Of a DNA stretch of 64,000 nucleotides, positions 51,524-59,830 are shown piece after piece. Positions within the stretch are counted from its first letter, which is position 1. Each line of letters opens with the position of its first letter. This DNA is from CAYGDP01 sp964348665 (GTDB lineage Bacteria; Verrucomicrobiota; Verrucomicrobiia; Palsa-1439; CAYGDP01): contig CAYGDP010000018.1 in NCBI GenBank assembly GCA_964348665.1, forward strand, positions 14,703 to 78,702, given 5' to 3'. A program made the translations under genes and the position numbers. Under the pieces are notes generated by a model. It ran no database searches and was not told the origin of the DNA. It was given only the letters and a program-made list of their open reading frames with translations.

Positions 51524-52744
51524 ATGATGAGAGCGAAAAGGGATCCACGCCGGGTCTATGAGATGATGAGCAAAGCGCGCGTCATAACGTCATGGGTATT
51601 GCTTGTGACGTTGGGCGGCGGCTATGGAATCTGGTGGTTGACCAGGAAAGAAGACGTAGTTACGATGGATGTGAAGGACGCCGAGCTGGCGGATGTCTTG
51701 AAGGAAATGTCGCGCCAGACAGGCCGGCCAATTTTGATCGTCGCCGAAACGCCTCCTGCCTCACCTGCGCCGATAGATCAGCCGGCTCCCGCGCCAACCA
51801 GTCCACCTCCAGCCACTTCTGTTGGCACATCCGCGCCAGCCGCGTCGGCACCAGAGTTGTCCGGCTCGACCTCCGAGCCTTCCAGCGCGACGGGCGAGCG
51901 ACGCAATCCATTTGAACCGCGAAAAATCACGGCCACATTCAAGCGTCGTCCGTTGGATGAAGCATTGGAGGAAGTGGTGGGGCAGGGGCGGCGACGTGTT
52001 CAGAAATACATGGCGCTGGCTTCCAGCCGCAAGTCGGTGGCGCAACTCAAGAGCGATTTGATGAAAGGGGAAACGGCGGATGGATGGAATTCGCTGGTAT
52101 TCTCGCTGCTCAACGCCCGGAGTCGGATCACCCGCGGCAATTATGGCCAGCTATTGACTAGCGCGGGTGGATTGATCACCTACAGCGCGACGGATAAGCC
52201 GCTACCGGACGCGTTGGACGAACTTTCGCAGATGACGAGGGCATTATTCGTGGCTGATAACCGTATTCAGGGGAAGGTGACGATCAATGTTGAGTATGTC
52301 ACGGCAGACACCGTGGCGAAGGTTTTGGCGGGACAGGTCGGGGCGCGTGCGGAGAAATTTTACGTTGTTCGCGGAGGATCGCCGCCACAATTGTCTGGTC
52401 CTGGCAATCCGTTGTCGGGTCGCTCCAATTGGTTGGAACGGCAGGACAAGGAATTGGAGGCGCGCATTGCGGCGATGTCGCCGGAGCAAAAGGCGCAGGC
52501 GGAGACCCAACTGACGGAATGGCGCGCGCAGATGCAGACCTGGCAACAAATGTCGCCCTTACAGATGCAAGCCATGATGATGCAGCGGGCGGCGGACCCG
52601 GCATTGCAACAGCGCATTTTGGATGGGAGCACGCGACGATTGATTTCGACGACAGCCGAGCAGCGGGTCGATCGAGATAAGCGTCGCGCGCAATGGCGAA
52701 AACAGGCGCAGCAACAGCAACAAGGACAACAGGGGAATCGATGA
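51524..52744 (+). CDS. Membrane-anchored protein with secretin-N/STN-like segments
   Basis: 406 residues. An N-terminal membrane anchor (VITSWVLLVTLGGGYGIWWL) is followed by VTMDVKDAELADVLKEMSRQTGRPILIV, a short beta-alpha-beta module like the STN/secretin N domains, then a Pro/Ser-rich linker (~85-125), a second similar segment (LPDALDELSQMTRALFVADNRIQGKVTINVEYV, then TADTVAKVLAGQVG), and a Gln/Arg-rich C-terminus with helix-forming ELEARIAAMSPEQKAQAETQ. The secretin pore domain is absent. Its stop overlaps the start of the pseudopilin gene (ATGA), suggesting a partner role in a type II secretion- or pilus-like system. Confidence 0.65.
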   Translation: MMRAKRDPRRVYEMMSKARVITSWVLLVTLGGGYGIWWLTRKEDVVTMDVKDAELADVLKEMSRQTGRPILIVAETPPASPAPIDQPAPAPTSPPPATSVGTSAPAASAPELSGSTSEPSSATGERRNPFEPRKITATFKRRPLDEALEEVVGQGRRRVQKYMALASSRKSVAQLKSDLMKGETADGWNSLVFSLLNARSRITRGNYGQLLTSAGGLITYSATDKPLPDALDELSQMTRALFVADNRIQGKVTINVEYVTADTVAKVLAGQVGARAEKFYVVRGGSPPQLSGPGNPLSGRSNWLERQDKELEARIAAMSPEQKAQAETQLTEWRAQMQTWQQMSPLQMQAMMMQRAADPALQQRILDGSTRRLISTTAEQRVDRDKRRAQWRKQAQQQQQGQQGNR

Positions 52745-53259
52745 AACGGAATCAACGCAACGCTTTCACGCTCATCGAGTTGCTCGTGGTCATCGCGATC
52801 ATTGCGATTCTCGCCAGTTTCCTGTTGCCCGCTCTCGGTGGGGCGCGCGACAGGGCCCGGAGCATTTCTTGCCAAAATAATCTCCGGCAGTTTGGCGTGG
52901 CGATCCAGTTGTATGCTCAAGATTATCGTGACAAGTTGCCCGTAGCCGAGCGCATGCCGAGCGCGCCTGTTAACACCCCGCCTTATCCCAGCCTGCGCGA
53001 CTTAATGGCGAAGTATCTTAGCGAGAGCAAGAAGGTGTTCCGGTGCCCCAATGACCAGGAACGATACGATGTGGAAGGATCTAGCTACGAGTGGAACGCA
53101 ACTTTCAACGGCGCCGACATCAATAATCCGAAACTTTGGGTGTTCAGTGTCCCTGTTCCCCTCGCGCCAATGATCTACGACTACGACAACGTTCACAAAC
53201 GCGGTCAAGGCACCACCAAAAACTGCGTCTTTGGCGATGGCCACGTCTCCCCGCTGTAA
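52741..53259 (+). CDS. Type II secretion/pilin-like pseudopilin with GDGH tail
   Basis: 172 residues from ATG 52741. The class III signal is KRNQRNAFTLIELLVVIAIIA: cleavage would be after Ala before the Phe, with the Glu at position 5 of the mature form. The rest has SCQNNLRQFGVAIQLYAQDYRDKLP and ends NCVFGDGHVSPL, an H-x-x-DG-type tail common in pseudopilins of Planctomycetes and Verrucomicrobia. It would be inserted in the inner membrane and assembled into a short fibre. Translationally coupled to the STN-like gene; no other secretion genes are present here, so the system's core is elsewhere. Confidence 0.88.
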   Translation: MKRNQRNAFTLIELLVVIAIIAILASFLLPALGGARDRARSISCQNNLRQFGVAIQLYAQDYRDKLPVAERMPSAPVNTPPYPSLRDLMAKYLSESKKVFRCPNDQERYDVEGSSYEWNATFNGADINNPKLWVFSVPVPLAPMIYDYDNVHKRGQGTTKNCVFGDGHVSPL

Positions 53260-53395
53260 TCGCCTTTCGGCGATGGTCGATTCAGACAGATTACTATCAT
53301 TGGTTCGGCTGTGACATACCCGCGCGCGTTTCCTTCGGATGATTGTCTTGCCGCGTTCTTGCTTTGCCGGGGGTATTTCAATTATGGTGTAAGCG

Positions 53396-56185
53396 ATGGT
53401 GACAACGACGACACAAGAGAAGATGTTGCGGCACGCTGGCGAACGGCTTGGATTGGATCCTGCAAAACACCGCGCGGAGTTGGTGGCGCGTTACCAGCGG
53501 TTTGTCCGGGTCGAAGAGCATCGGCTTCGCATCCTGCATCGGGGCGGGGCGAGCGGACGCGAGGTGGCGCGCGGGCGCGGGGCGATGTTGGACGTGGTGA
53601 TGCAGAAGATCTCCGCGGATGCTCGCGTCTCGTGCGCCGAAGGGAGTTTCACTCCACCGCGGATTGCTTTGGTTGCGCTGGGTGGTTACGGGCGCGGTGA
53701 ATTAAGTCCGCATAGCGACATCGATATTATGTTTCTCCATCAACTAACCGCCCCGAGCGGTGGGGACGAACAATATCTTCGGGCGATTGTCGAGGGTGTT
53801 TTGTATCCGATGTGGGATATTGGGTTCAAGGTCGGGTATTCCTGCCGATCCATCAAGGAATGCCTCTTGATGGCGGGGCGGGACATGGTCTCTAAAACCT
53901 CCCTGATTGAAGCGAGGTGGTTGACGGGGGATCGTGAGTTGTTTGGCCTGTTTCAGGAGGCAATGTGGAAGGAGTGCGTCAAGAAGACGGTGGATGACTA
54001 CATCGCGGCACGTTTGCAGGACCAGGAGGAGCGGCACAAAAAATTTGGCGACACAGTTTTTTTGCAGGAGCCAAACGTAAAAAGCGGTTGTGGCGGGCTG
54101 CGGGATTACCAGAACCTTCTCTGGATGACGTATTTCAAATACGGCGCGCGCGATTTGAAAGAACTGGAGAAACAGGGGTTTGTGACGCCGTCGGAGCGCA
54201 AACAACTCGAAGTCGCCTACGATTTCATCCTCCGCGTTCGCAACGAACTTCATTACCTCGCCGGACGACCCAATGATGTCATTGCCCTTTCGTTGCAGGG
54301 GAAAATCGCGACGCATTTTGGGTATCGTCAGCGCGACATGTTGCGCCGGATCGAGGCTTTCATGCGGGATTATTATCTGCAATCACGCGCGATTTTTCTG
54401 CTGACCAACACGCTGGCGCAACGGATGGCGCTCAAGAATCCCGGGCTGCCCGAAGGACGGAGTTTGCAGGCGTTTTTGGCAAGACGATTGGCGCGCGAGG
54501 AGCGGAAGGATGGTTTTATATTTCGCGGAACGATGATGTTGGCTGCGTCCTCCAAGATTTTCACCGAGGACCCGCTCCGGTTGATTCGGGTTTTTCGTCA
54601 TGCGCAAGTGCGTCATCTCGAGTTGGCGCCGGAATTGCGGTCGCTCATCCGCGATTATCTGGTGTTGGTGGGCAAAAAATTTCAGCGCGATCCTCACGCC
54701 CGGGACACGTTTCTGGCGATTTTAGCGGAAAAAGGCGAGGTGGGACGCTCGTTGCGCCAGATGTACGAAGTCGGGTTTCTCGGAAAATATTTGCCCGAAT
54801 TCGGCCGGTTGATTTGCCTGGTGCAACATGAGTTTTATCATCGGTATACCGCCGATGAACACACCTTACAAACCATCGAGAGACTCGATGAAGTGGTGAC
54901 CGCGAACGGGTCGGCGGAGGGAGATTATCGCCGTCTCTACCACGAACTTCAACAGAGTGAAATGCTGACTCTCGGCCTGCTCCTGCACGACGCCGGCCGC
55001 GCCGCCAACGCGCAACATCATGAACAAGCCAGTGCTCGTTTGGCACAGCGGCTTGCCGAGCGCTGGCAGCTGGAATCTTCCGCCAAAGGTATGTTGCTGT
55101 TCCTAGTTCAGAACCATGCCATTTTAAGCGTGTTCGCCCAGCGTCGCGACCTCGAAGACCCGGAAAGCGTGGCGGAATTTGCCCGCTTGGTGCAAACGCA
55201 GTCTCGGCTGGACGCGCTATACCTGATGACATACGCGGATTCCCGTGCCACGGCGGCGGCTCCGAGTCACTGGCAGGAATCGCTCCGGCGTGAGTTGTAT
55301 GAAAAGACCAAGAGCGCCTTGCAACAGAGTGACGAAAGCGCCGAGGCGCAAGCGGCACGGCGGCTGGCGAAATACAAGGATGTCACCCGCCGATGCGGCC
55401 AGGAACTCTTGCCGGAAGAAATCGAGGCGCATATCACACAGATGCCGTTGCGGTACTGGTGGAACACGGAAACCGGCGAGATTCTGGAAAACTTGCAATT
55501 GGTCCACGCGTTTTTGGAGAAACAGATGGATTCGCGCGACGAACGCACCGCTTTGGGTCCGGTGGTGGCTTGGAAGCACGAGCCCGATCGCGGATACACC
55601 CGGGTCACGGTTTGTTGCTGGGATCGCACCCGGCTCTTTGCGCGCATGGCGGGGTCGTTTGCCGTGGCGGGCTTGAACATCTTGAGCGCTCAGGTATATA
55701 CTCGACAGGATGACATTGTGATTGATACGTTTCGCGTGACTGACGCCGGTCTTGGCGCCATATTGGATGAAAGCGCGCTCCGGCGTTTTCAAGAGGTGCT
55801 CACCGATTCGCTGCTTCATGATATCAATTTGCGGGAATTGATTATCTCGCAGCCGCCCCCGGCGCTGCCGGAGCGGCCGGAAGCCACCAGTATCCTGACG
55901 TTAGTCAGCGTGACCAACGACCTTTCGCGTGACAGGACCGTCATCGAAGTGCAAGCCGAGGACCGCATCGGTTTGTTGTTTGTCGTCGTGGATGCAATTT
56001 CGTTGCTGGGATTGCAAATATCGTCCGCACAGATCGCAACAGAAAAGGGGGCGGCGCTCGATTCGTTTTATGTGGTGGATCGGGTCGGGCAAAAAATCAC
56101 TGCCCCCGACCGGCTGGCGGAGATCGAGCGCACCATCCAGGCGGCGGTAGGTCAACTTCGCTCCCTGCCCGCGTCCGGTTCTTAG
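53396..56185 (+). CDS. glnD: [Protein-PII] uridylyltransferase/uridylyl-removing enzyme GlnD
   Basis: 929 residues, in the normal range. GlnD uridylylates PII proteins at low glutamine and removes UMP at high glutamine. The nucleotidyltransferase motif is LGGYGRGELSPHSDIDIMFLH (95-115). The central HD hydrolase region includes LGLLLHDAGRAANAQHHEQAS; this reads HDAGR instead of the usual HDIGKG. Two C-terminal ACT domains sense glutamine: TVCCWDRTRLFARMAGSFAVAG and VIEVQAEDRIGLLFVVVDAI. It sits upstream of rpsB, separated by a rpsB promoter. No glnB is nearby. Confidence 0.93.
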   Translation: MVTTTTQEKMLRHAGERLGLDPAKHRAELVARYQRFVRVEEHRLRILHRGGASGREVARGRGAMLDVVMQKISADARVSCAEGSFTPPRIALVALGGYGRGELSPHSDIDIMFLHQLTAPSGGDEQYLRAIVEGVLYPMWDIGFKVGYSCRSIKECLLMAGRDMVSKTSLIEARWLTGDRELFGLFQEAMWKECVKKTVDDYIAARLQDQEERHKKFGDTVFLQEPNVKSGCGGLRDYQNLLWMTYFKYGARDLKELEKQGFVTPSERKQLEVAYDFILRVRNELHYLAGRPNDVIALSLQGKIATHFGYRQRDMLRRIEAFMRDYYLQSRAIFLLTNTLAQRMALKNPGLPEGRSLQAFLARRLAREERKDGFIFRGTMMLAASSKIFTEDPLRLIRVFRHAQVRHLELAPELRSLIRDYLVLVGKKFQRDPHARDTFLAILAEKGEVGRSLRQMYEVGFLGKYLPEFGRLICLVQHEFYHRYTADEHTLQTIERLDEVVTANGSAEGDYRRLYHELQQSEMLTLGLLLHDAGRAANAQHHEQASARLAQRLAERWQLESSAKGMLLFLVQNHAILSVFAQRRDLEDPESVAEFARLVQTQSRLDALYLMTYADSRATAAAPSHWQESLRRELYEKTKSALQQSDESAEAQAARRLAKYKDVTRRCGQELLPEEIEAHITQMPLRYWWNTETGEILENLQLVHAFLEKQMDSRDERTALGPVVAWKHEPDRGYTRVTVCCWDRTRLFARMAGSFAVAGLNILSAQVYTRQDDIVIDTFRVTDAGLGAILDESALRRFQEVLTDSLLHDINLRELIISQPPPALPERPEATSILTLVSVTNDLSRDRTVIEVQAEDRIGLLFVVVDAISLLGLQISSAQIATEKGAALDSFYVVDRVGQKITAPDRLAEIERTIQAAVGQLRSLPASGS

Positions 56186-56198
56186 CCGTCAAAAACGC

Positions 56199-56226
56199 TT
56201 GCGCGCGGCCGGCTTTCTGGTATAGT
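56199..56226 (+). promoter_or_regulatory. Promoter for rpsB-tsf
   Basis: TTGCGC (56199-56204), a 16-bp spacer and TATAGT (56221-56226). The expected start is near 56233, leaving a leader of about 50 nt before rpsB. Confidence 0.6.
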
Positions 56227-56238
56227 AACCGGCTCTTT

Positions 56239-56260
56239 GCCCTAGGAGCTAGGGTAGGGC
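56239..56260 (+). promoter_or_regulatory. Hairpin leader of rpsB, candidate S2 autoregulatory site
   Basis: CCCTAG-gag-CTAGGG (56240-56254) is a perfect 6-bp stem; the alternative GCCCTA/TAGGGC pairing (56239-56244 with 56255-56260) competes with it. It lies between the promoter and the ribosome site. rpsB leaders in several phyla fold into structures bound by ribosomal protein S2; I do not match this to a specific family. Confidence 0.45.
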
Positions 56261-56281
56261 GAACCTAACGAAAGGAAACAC

Positions 56282-57049
56282 TTGCTCGAGATCGCTGTTA
56301 AAGATTTGGCGGATGCCGGCGTGCATTTCGGTCACCAGACCGGCCGATGGAATCCGAAGATGCGTCGGTACATTTTCGGCGCGCACAATGGCATTTACAT
56401 CATTGACCTGGAAAAAACGGTCGCGCAGCTTGACTTGGCCTGCCAGTTTCTCTACGAAACCGCGCAGCGCCAGCAGCAAGTCCTTTTCGTTGGCACCAAA
56501 AAGCAGGCGCAGGAAACCATTCGCGAAGCCGCGCAGCGTTGCCGAATGCCCTATGTGACCGAGCGTTGGGTCGGCGGGACACTGACGAATTTAACCACCA
56601 TCCGCCGCAGCGTGGCCCGCTGGAACGAATTGATTCAGCTAGAAACCTCCGGTGCCATCAATGCGATGCCCAAAAAAGAAATCACCCAGCTCCGCCGCGA
56701 GGCATTGCGCCTGAAGCGCAACCTTGATGGGATCCAAGAAATGCAGAAGAATCCCGGAGCGCTGTTCGTCGTGGATATCAATCGGGAAGCGATTGCCATC
56801 GCCGAGGCGCGCCGCCTTCGCATCCCCATCGTGGCGATTACCGACACCAATACCGACCCGGACCTCGTGGATTATCCCATCCCCAGCAATGACGACGCTA
56901 TTCGCGCGATCAAACTGATTACCGACATTGTCGCCAGCGCGGTCGCCCAGGCGCAAACGGAACTTGCCCCGGCGATTCCCGCGCCCGCCGTTCCGATCGT
57001 TGCCGCCGAACCGGCTCTCGCTGCCATCCCTGCCGTTGCAACTGTATGA
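56282..57049 (+). CDS. rpsB: 30S ribosomal protein S2
   Basis: 255 residues from a TTG start at 56282, with GAAAGGAAAC just upstream; no ATG fits the conserved N-terminus LEIAVKDLADAGVHFGHQTG. Other S2 motifs: WNPKMRRYIFGAHNGIYIIDL, VGTKKQAQETIREAA, RWVGGTLTNLTTI and ITDTNTDPDLVDYPIPSNDD. The C-terminus has an extra Ala/Pro tail (PAIPAPAVPIVAAEPALAAI). The stop overlaps the tsf start (ATGA). Confidence 0.97.
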   Translation: MLEIAVKDLADAGVHFGHQTGRWNPKMRRYIFGAHNGIYIIDLEKTVAQLDLACQFLYETAQRQQQVLFVGTKKQAQETIREAAQRCRMPYVTERWVGGTLTNLTTIRRSVARWNELIQLETSGAINAMPKKEITQLRREALRLKRNLDGIQEMQKNPGALFVVDINREAIAIAEARRLRIPIVAITDTNTDPDLVDYPIPSNDDAIRAIKLITDIVASAVAQAQTELAPAIPAPAVPIVAAEPALAAIPAVATV

Positions 57050-57672
57050 GCACTGCGATTCCTGCTACCGCCGAGATTGACCCGAAACTCGTCAAAAAAC
57101 TTCGCGACGATACCGGCGCGGGTATGATGGACTGCAAGAAAGCGCTTGCCGAAGCGGCCGGCGACGTCGGGAAGGCCAAGGAAATTCTTCGCGTCAAAGG
57201 CGCCGCGAAAGCCGCCAACCGGGCCGGACGCACCACGTCCCAAGGTATCGTAGCCAGTTACATTCACACCGGAGGCAAGGTCGGTGTTTTGATCGAGGTC
57301 AATTGCGAAACGGATTTCGTCGCCCGCAACGAGATTTTTCGTGAGTTTGTCAAGGACATCACTCTGCAGATTGCCGCCAGTCAGCCGCTTTACGTGAGCC
57401 GCGAGGAAATCCCGCCGGCGGTTCTCGAGAAGGAAAAGGACATTTATCGCCAGCAAGCTCCCGCCGGCAAACCGGCCGCTGCCATCGAGAAAATCCTCGA
57501 GGGGAAGCTGGAAAAATATTATTCGACCGTCTGTCTCATGGAACAAGCGTTCGTCAAACAGCCCGAACTCACCATCAAAGATTTGCTTACCAAAAAAATC
57601 GGCGAGATCGGCGAGAATATCATCATCCGCCGGTTCGTCCGCTTCCAGGTCGGCGAAACCGGTTCCCCGTAA
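57046..57672 (+). CDS. tsf: Translation elongation factor Ts
   Basis: 208 residues; EF-Ts recycles EF-Tu-GDP. Motifs: LVKKLRDDTGAGMMDCKKALAEA (TDVGMMDCKKAL-type core with the EF-Tu-contacting residues), GVLIEVNCETDFVARNEIF, and VCLMEQAFVKQPELTIKDLL at the C-terminus. It is shorter than the E. coli protein but typical of many bacteria that lack part of the second core subdomain. It overlaps rpsB by 4 bp as in the canonical rpsB-tsf operon. Confidence 0.97.
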   Translation: MSTAIPATAEIDPKLVKKLRDDTGAGMMDCKKALAEAAGDVGKAKEILRVKGAAKAANRAGRTTSQGIVASYIHTGGKVGVLIEVNCETDFVARNEIFREFVKDITLQIAASQPLYVSREEIPPAVLEKEKDIYRQQAPAGKPAAAIEKILEGKLEKYYSTVCLMEQAFVKQPELTIKDLLTKKIGEIGENIIIRRFVRFQVGETGSP

Positions 57673-57705
57673 TTTCTTGGCGCAACCCTCTCGCTGTGGT
57701 ATAAA

Positions 57706-58716
57706 ATGCCCGTGCCGAATTCCGAAGCCGTCGTCTGCGGTCTCATCGTCGCGGATATCATTGGCCGACCGATTGATCTGGCGAACCCGCCCCCGCGCGG
57801 CAGCCTGCAATTGTTGCAGGAAATCAAGCTTTTCACCGGTGGAAATGTCTGCAACGTCGGCATCGCCCTGGCGAAATTCGGCGTGCGCGTCGCCGCCATC
57901 GGACGAGTGGGACAGGATGGCGCGGGCGATTTCGTTCGCGCCGAGCTGAAACGCAATCATGTGGATTGTCGCGGTGTCCGCCTCGAACCGCGCGCCCAAA
58001 CCTCTGCCACGGTCGTTTGCGTGGATGGAAGTGGCGAGCGGACGTTTTTCCACGTGCTCGGCGCCAATTCCGAAGTTTCCGCAGCCGATTTGTTGCATAA
58101 TCTTCCGCTCCTGCGCCGCGCGAAGATTCTCGTTGTTGGCTACTATGGAATGCTGCCGTCTCTCGAACCACTCTTGCCGCGCGTGTTGGAGCGCATCAAG
58201 CTCAAGACACAAACCCGAAAGCGTCCCGATGGAATCCAAATCGCCCTCGACACCGGTGGTTCAGCGCTCCAATCGTCGCAACTTTCGCATCTGGGCGAGT
58301 GCCTCAAGCACGTGGACTATTTTATCCCCAGCCACGATGAGGCAAGTGCGCTGACCGGACGCGAGGATCCGCTGGAAATTCTTGACGCGCTGCAATTTGC
58401 CATACCGAATTGGGAAACTTCGGTGCCGACCGTGCTCGGCGTCAAACGCGGCGCGCAAGGTTGCGTGTTACGGGAATACCTGGAAGGCGTGATTCACGAG
58501 CATGTTGTCTCCTCGTTTCCTGTAAAACGGGTCATGGACACCACCGGGGCGGGGGACTGTTTTCTCGCCGGGTTTGTCGCGGCGCGATTGCGGGGCTTTT
58601 CCGTGGTTCAGGCGGGACGATTCGGCAATGCCACCGGTGCCAGTTGCATTCAAGCCCTCGGCGCGACGGCAGGAATCCGATCGTTCGCCGAGACGAAGAA
58701 AAATTTCGGAGTATGA
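57706..58716 (+). CDS. PfkB-family carbohydrate kinase
   Basis: 336 residues. The N-terminal motif GGNVCNVGIALAKFGVRVAAIGRVGQDGAGDFV is the substrate-binding GG region, and VMDTTGAGDCFLAGFVAARLRG near residue 275 holds the catalytic Asp and the anion hole. Ribokinase-fold enzymes phosphorylate sugars or nucleosides with ATP; which sugar is unknown here. It lies 33 bp after tsf in the same direction and may be read from the rpsB promoter. Confidence 0.9.
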   Translation: MPVPNSEAVVCGLIVADIIGRPIDLANPPPRGSLQLLQEIKLFTGGNVCNVGIALAKFGVRVAAIGRVGQDGAGDFVRAELKRNHVDCRGVRLEPRAQTSATVVCVDGSGERTFFHVLGANSEVSAADLLHNLPLLRRAKILVVGYYGMLPSLEPLLPRVLERIKLKTQTRKRPDGIQIALDTGGSALQSSQLSHLGECLKHVDYFIPSHDEASALTGREDPLEILDALQFAIPNWETSVPTVLGVKRGAQGCVLREYLEGVIHEHVVSSFPVKRVMDTTGAGDCFLAGFVAARLRGFSVVQAGRFGNATGASCIQALGATAGIRSFAETKKNFGV

Positions 58717-58726
58717 TCACTGCGAT

Positions 58727-59524
58727 TTAATCCGGCCGCGATTCCGTCATTACAGGCACGACCCAAAGGCTGCCCACTGCTGCGGCGAGATGTTTGAACG
58801 TATGACCGCTCACGGTTCCGTCCAATAAATCGAAGATTTGGTCGTCCCATAATTCGCACAGCTTGGCCAACCCATACCACCCGATCACCCACAAGAGCGG
58901 CGCTGTTGGTAATCGGCGCGCCGGAAACAGGAACAGCAACATGGGGATTCCCAGGATCGGAAAGAATTGCACCAGCACATAGACTCGCAGATCGTCCGCG
59001 CCCAGCAGATCCGTCCATCGCCAGAGCCACACGCTTATGATTCCCAAAATAACCAACGGCGCAAACACGGCGCGTCCAGCCTTCGCGCCGAGCCGATCTC
59101 CAATCACGAGCGAAAAGAACGAGGTCAACGCCAGAGTCAACGGCAGCCGGTCCCAGACCAGCGTCTCGTTGTTCGGATTCGCATGATAATACCACGAACC
59201 GAATCCAGTCAGGAAAACACCAACGAAAAACGTCGCGTACATCCAGCGAGACAATCTTTCCATCGCCAACCGCCGCAGTTTCCACAAGCCGACCGCTCCG
59301 ACAACGATGAACGGCAGATTGGACAGCACGTTGGCCGCGTTGGGAATGCCGATCCATCCGCGTTTGTCGGCAAAATCATGATAATCGAGCCACTGCGGAA
59401 CGCGACCTAGAAAACAAAGTACCAGCGCCGCGCCGTAGGCGAACGCGATAAAAAATGTCAACCGCCGCCGATGCGACCTCTCGCTCAACTCAATCTTGGG
59501 ATTGGGTGATTCCATCGCGCCCAC
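58727..59524 (-). CDS. Ceramidase-like membrane hydrolase (CREST-type)
   Basis: 265 residues, with a possible start 3 codons in (MESPNPKIEL). Seven or so hydrophobic helices are visible. Conserved residues matching alkaline ceramidase-type hydrolases: DYHDFADKRGWIGIPNAANVLSN at the start, GSWYYHANPNNETLVWDRLPL with the zinc-site His and Asp, and GHTFKHLAAAVGS with the C-terminal His. The family cleaves amide bonds in ceramides in eukaryotes; in bacteria the substrate is generally unknown. It converges on the PfkB kinase gene. Confidence 0.8.
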   Translation of the reverse strand: MGAMESPNPKIELSERSHRRRLTFFIAFAYGAALVLCFLGRVPQWLDYHDFADKRGWIGIPNAANVLSNLPFIVVGAVGLWKLRRLAMERLSRWMYATFFVGVFLTGFGSWYYHANPNNETLVWDRLPLTLALTSFFSLVIGDRLGAKAGRAVFAPLVILGIISVWLWRWTDLLGADDLRVYVLVQFFPILGIPMLLFLFPARRLPTAPLLWVIGWYGLAKLCELWDDQIFDLLDGTVSGHTFKHLAAAVGSLWVVPVMTESRPD

Positions 59525-59830
59525 CTTCGCTGCGAAACCCTATGGAGTCAAGACTACTGGCAAGGGAAGTCGAACTGCCTCGATCATTAGCGAAAAAAAC
59601 ATCCATTCAATATGTAGCGGCGGTCTACTAGCCATGTTCTACGCGGTGACCGCCGATGGATTAATATGATCGGCGCTCATAGAGCGCCGCTACGAATCGG
59701 AAGGATACACAGCATCATTGACCCTACGACCTACACCCGCTTATGAATTGTTCCTGCTTGTTGCTAATGATCGAAGGTATCATTTCATCGCGATTGTTTT
59801 TTGGCTGTTTGATGCTATCGTTGCGCAACC
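59525..59830. other. 306-bp gap with a palindromic repeat
   Basis: The gap separates the divergent ceramidase-like and DUF2339 genes. Apart from the palindromic repeat at 59614-59693, no gene or clear promoter was seen. Confidence 0.5.
59614..59693. repeat. 80-bp composite palindromic repeat
   Basis: Outer arms GTAGCGGCG (59614-59622) and CGCCGCTAC (59685-59693) enclose two hairpins, CGGCGGTC/GACCGCCG (59618-59625 with 59648-59655) and CGGCGCTC-ATA-GAGCGCCG (59671-59689). It is REP-like in build and non-coding, and is a further member of the palindrome families seen in this window. Confidence 0.75.

Noticed and set aside
56872..58239. A 455-codon open frame on the minus strand
   Set aside because: It is opposite rpsB, tsf and the PfkB kinase, all of which have clear family motifs on the plus strand.
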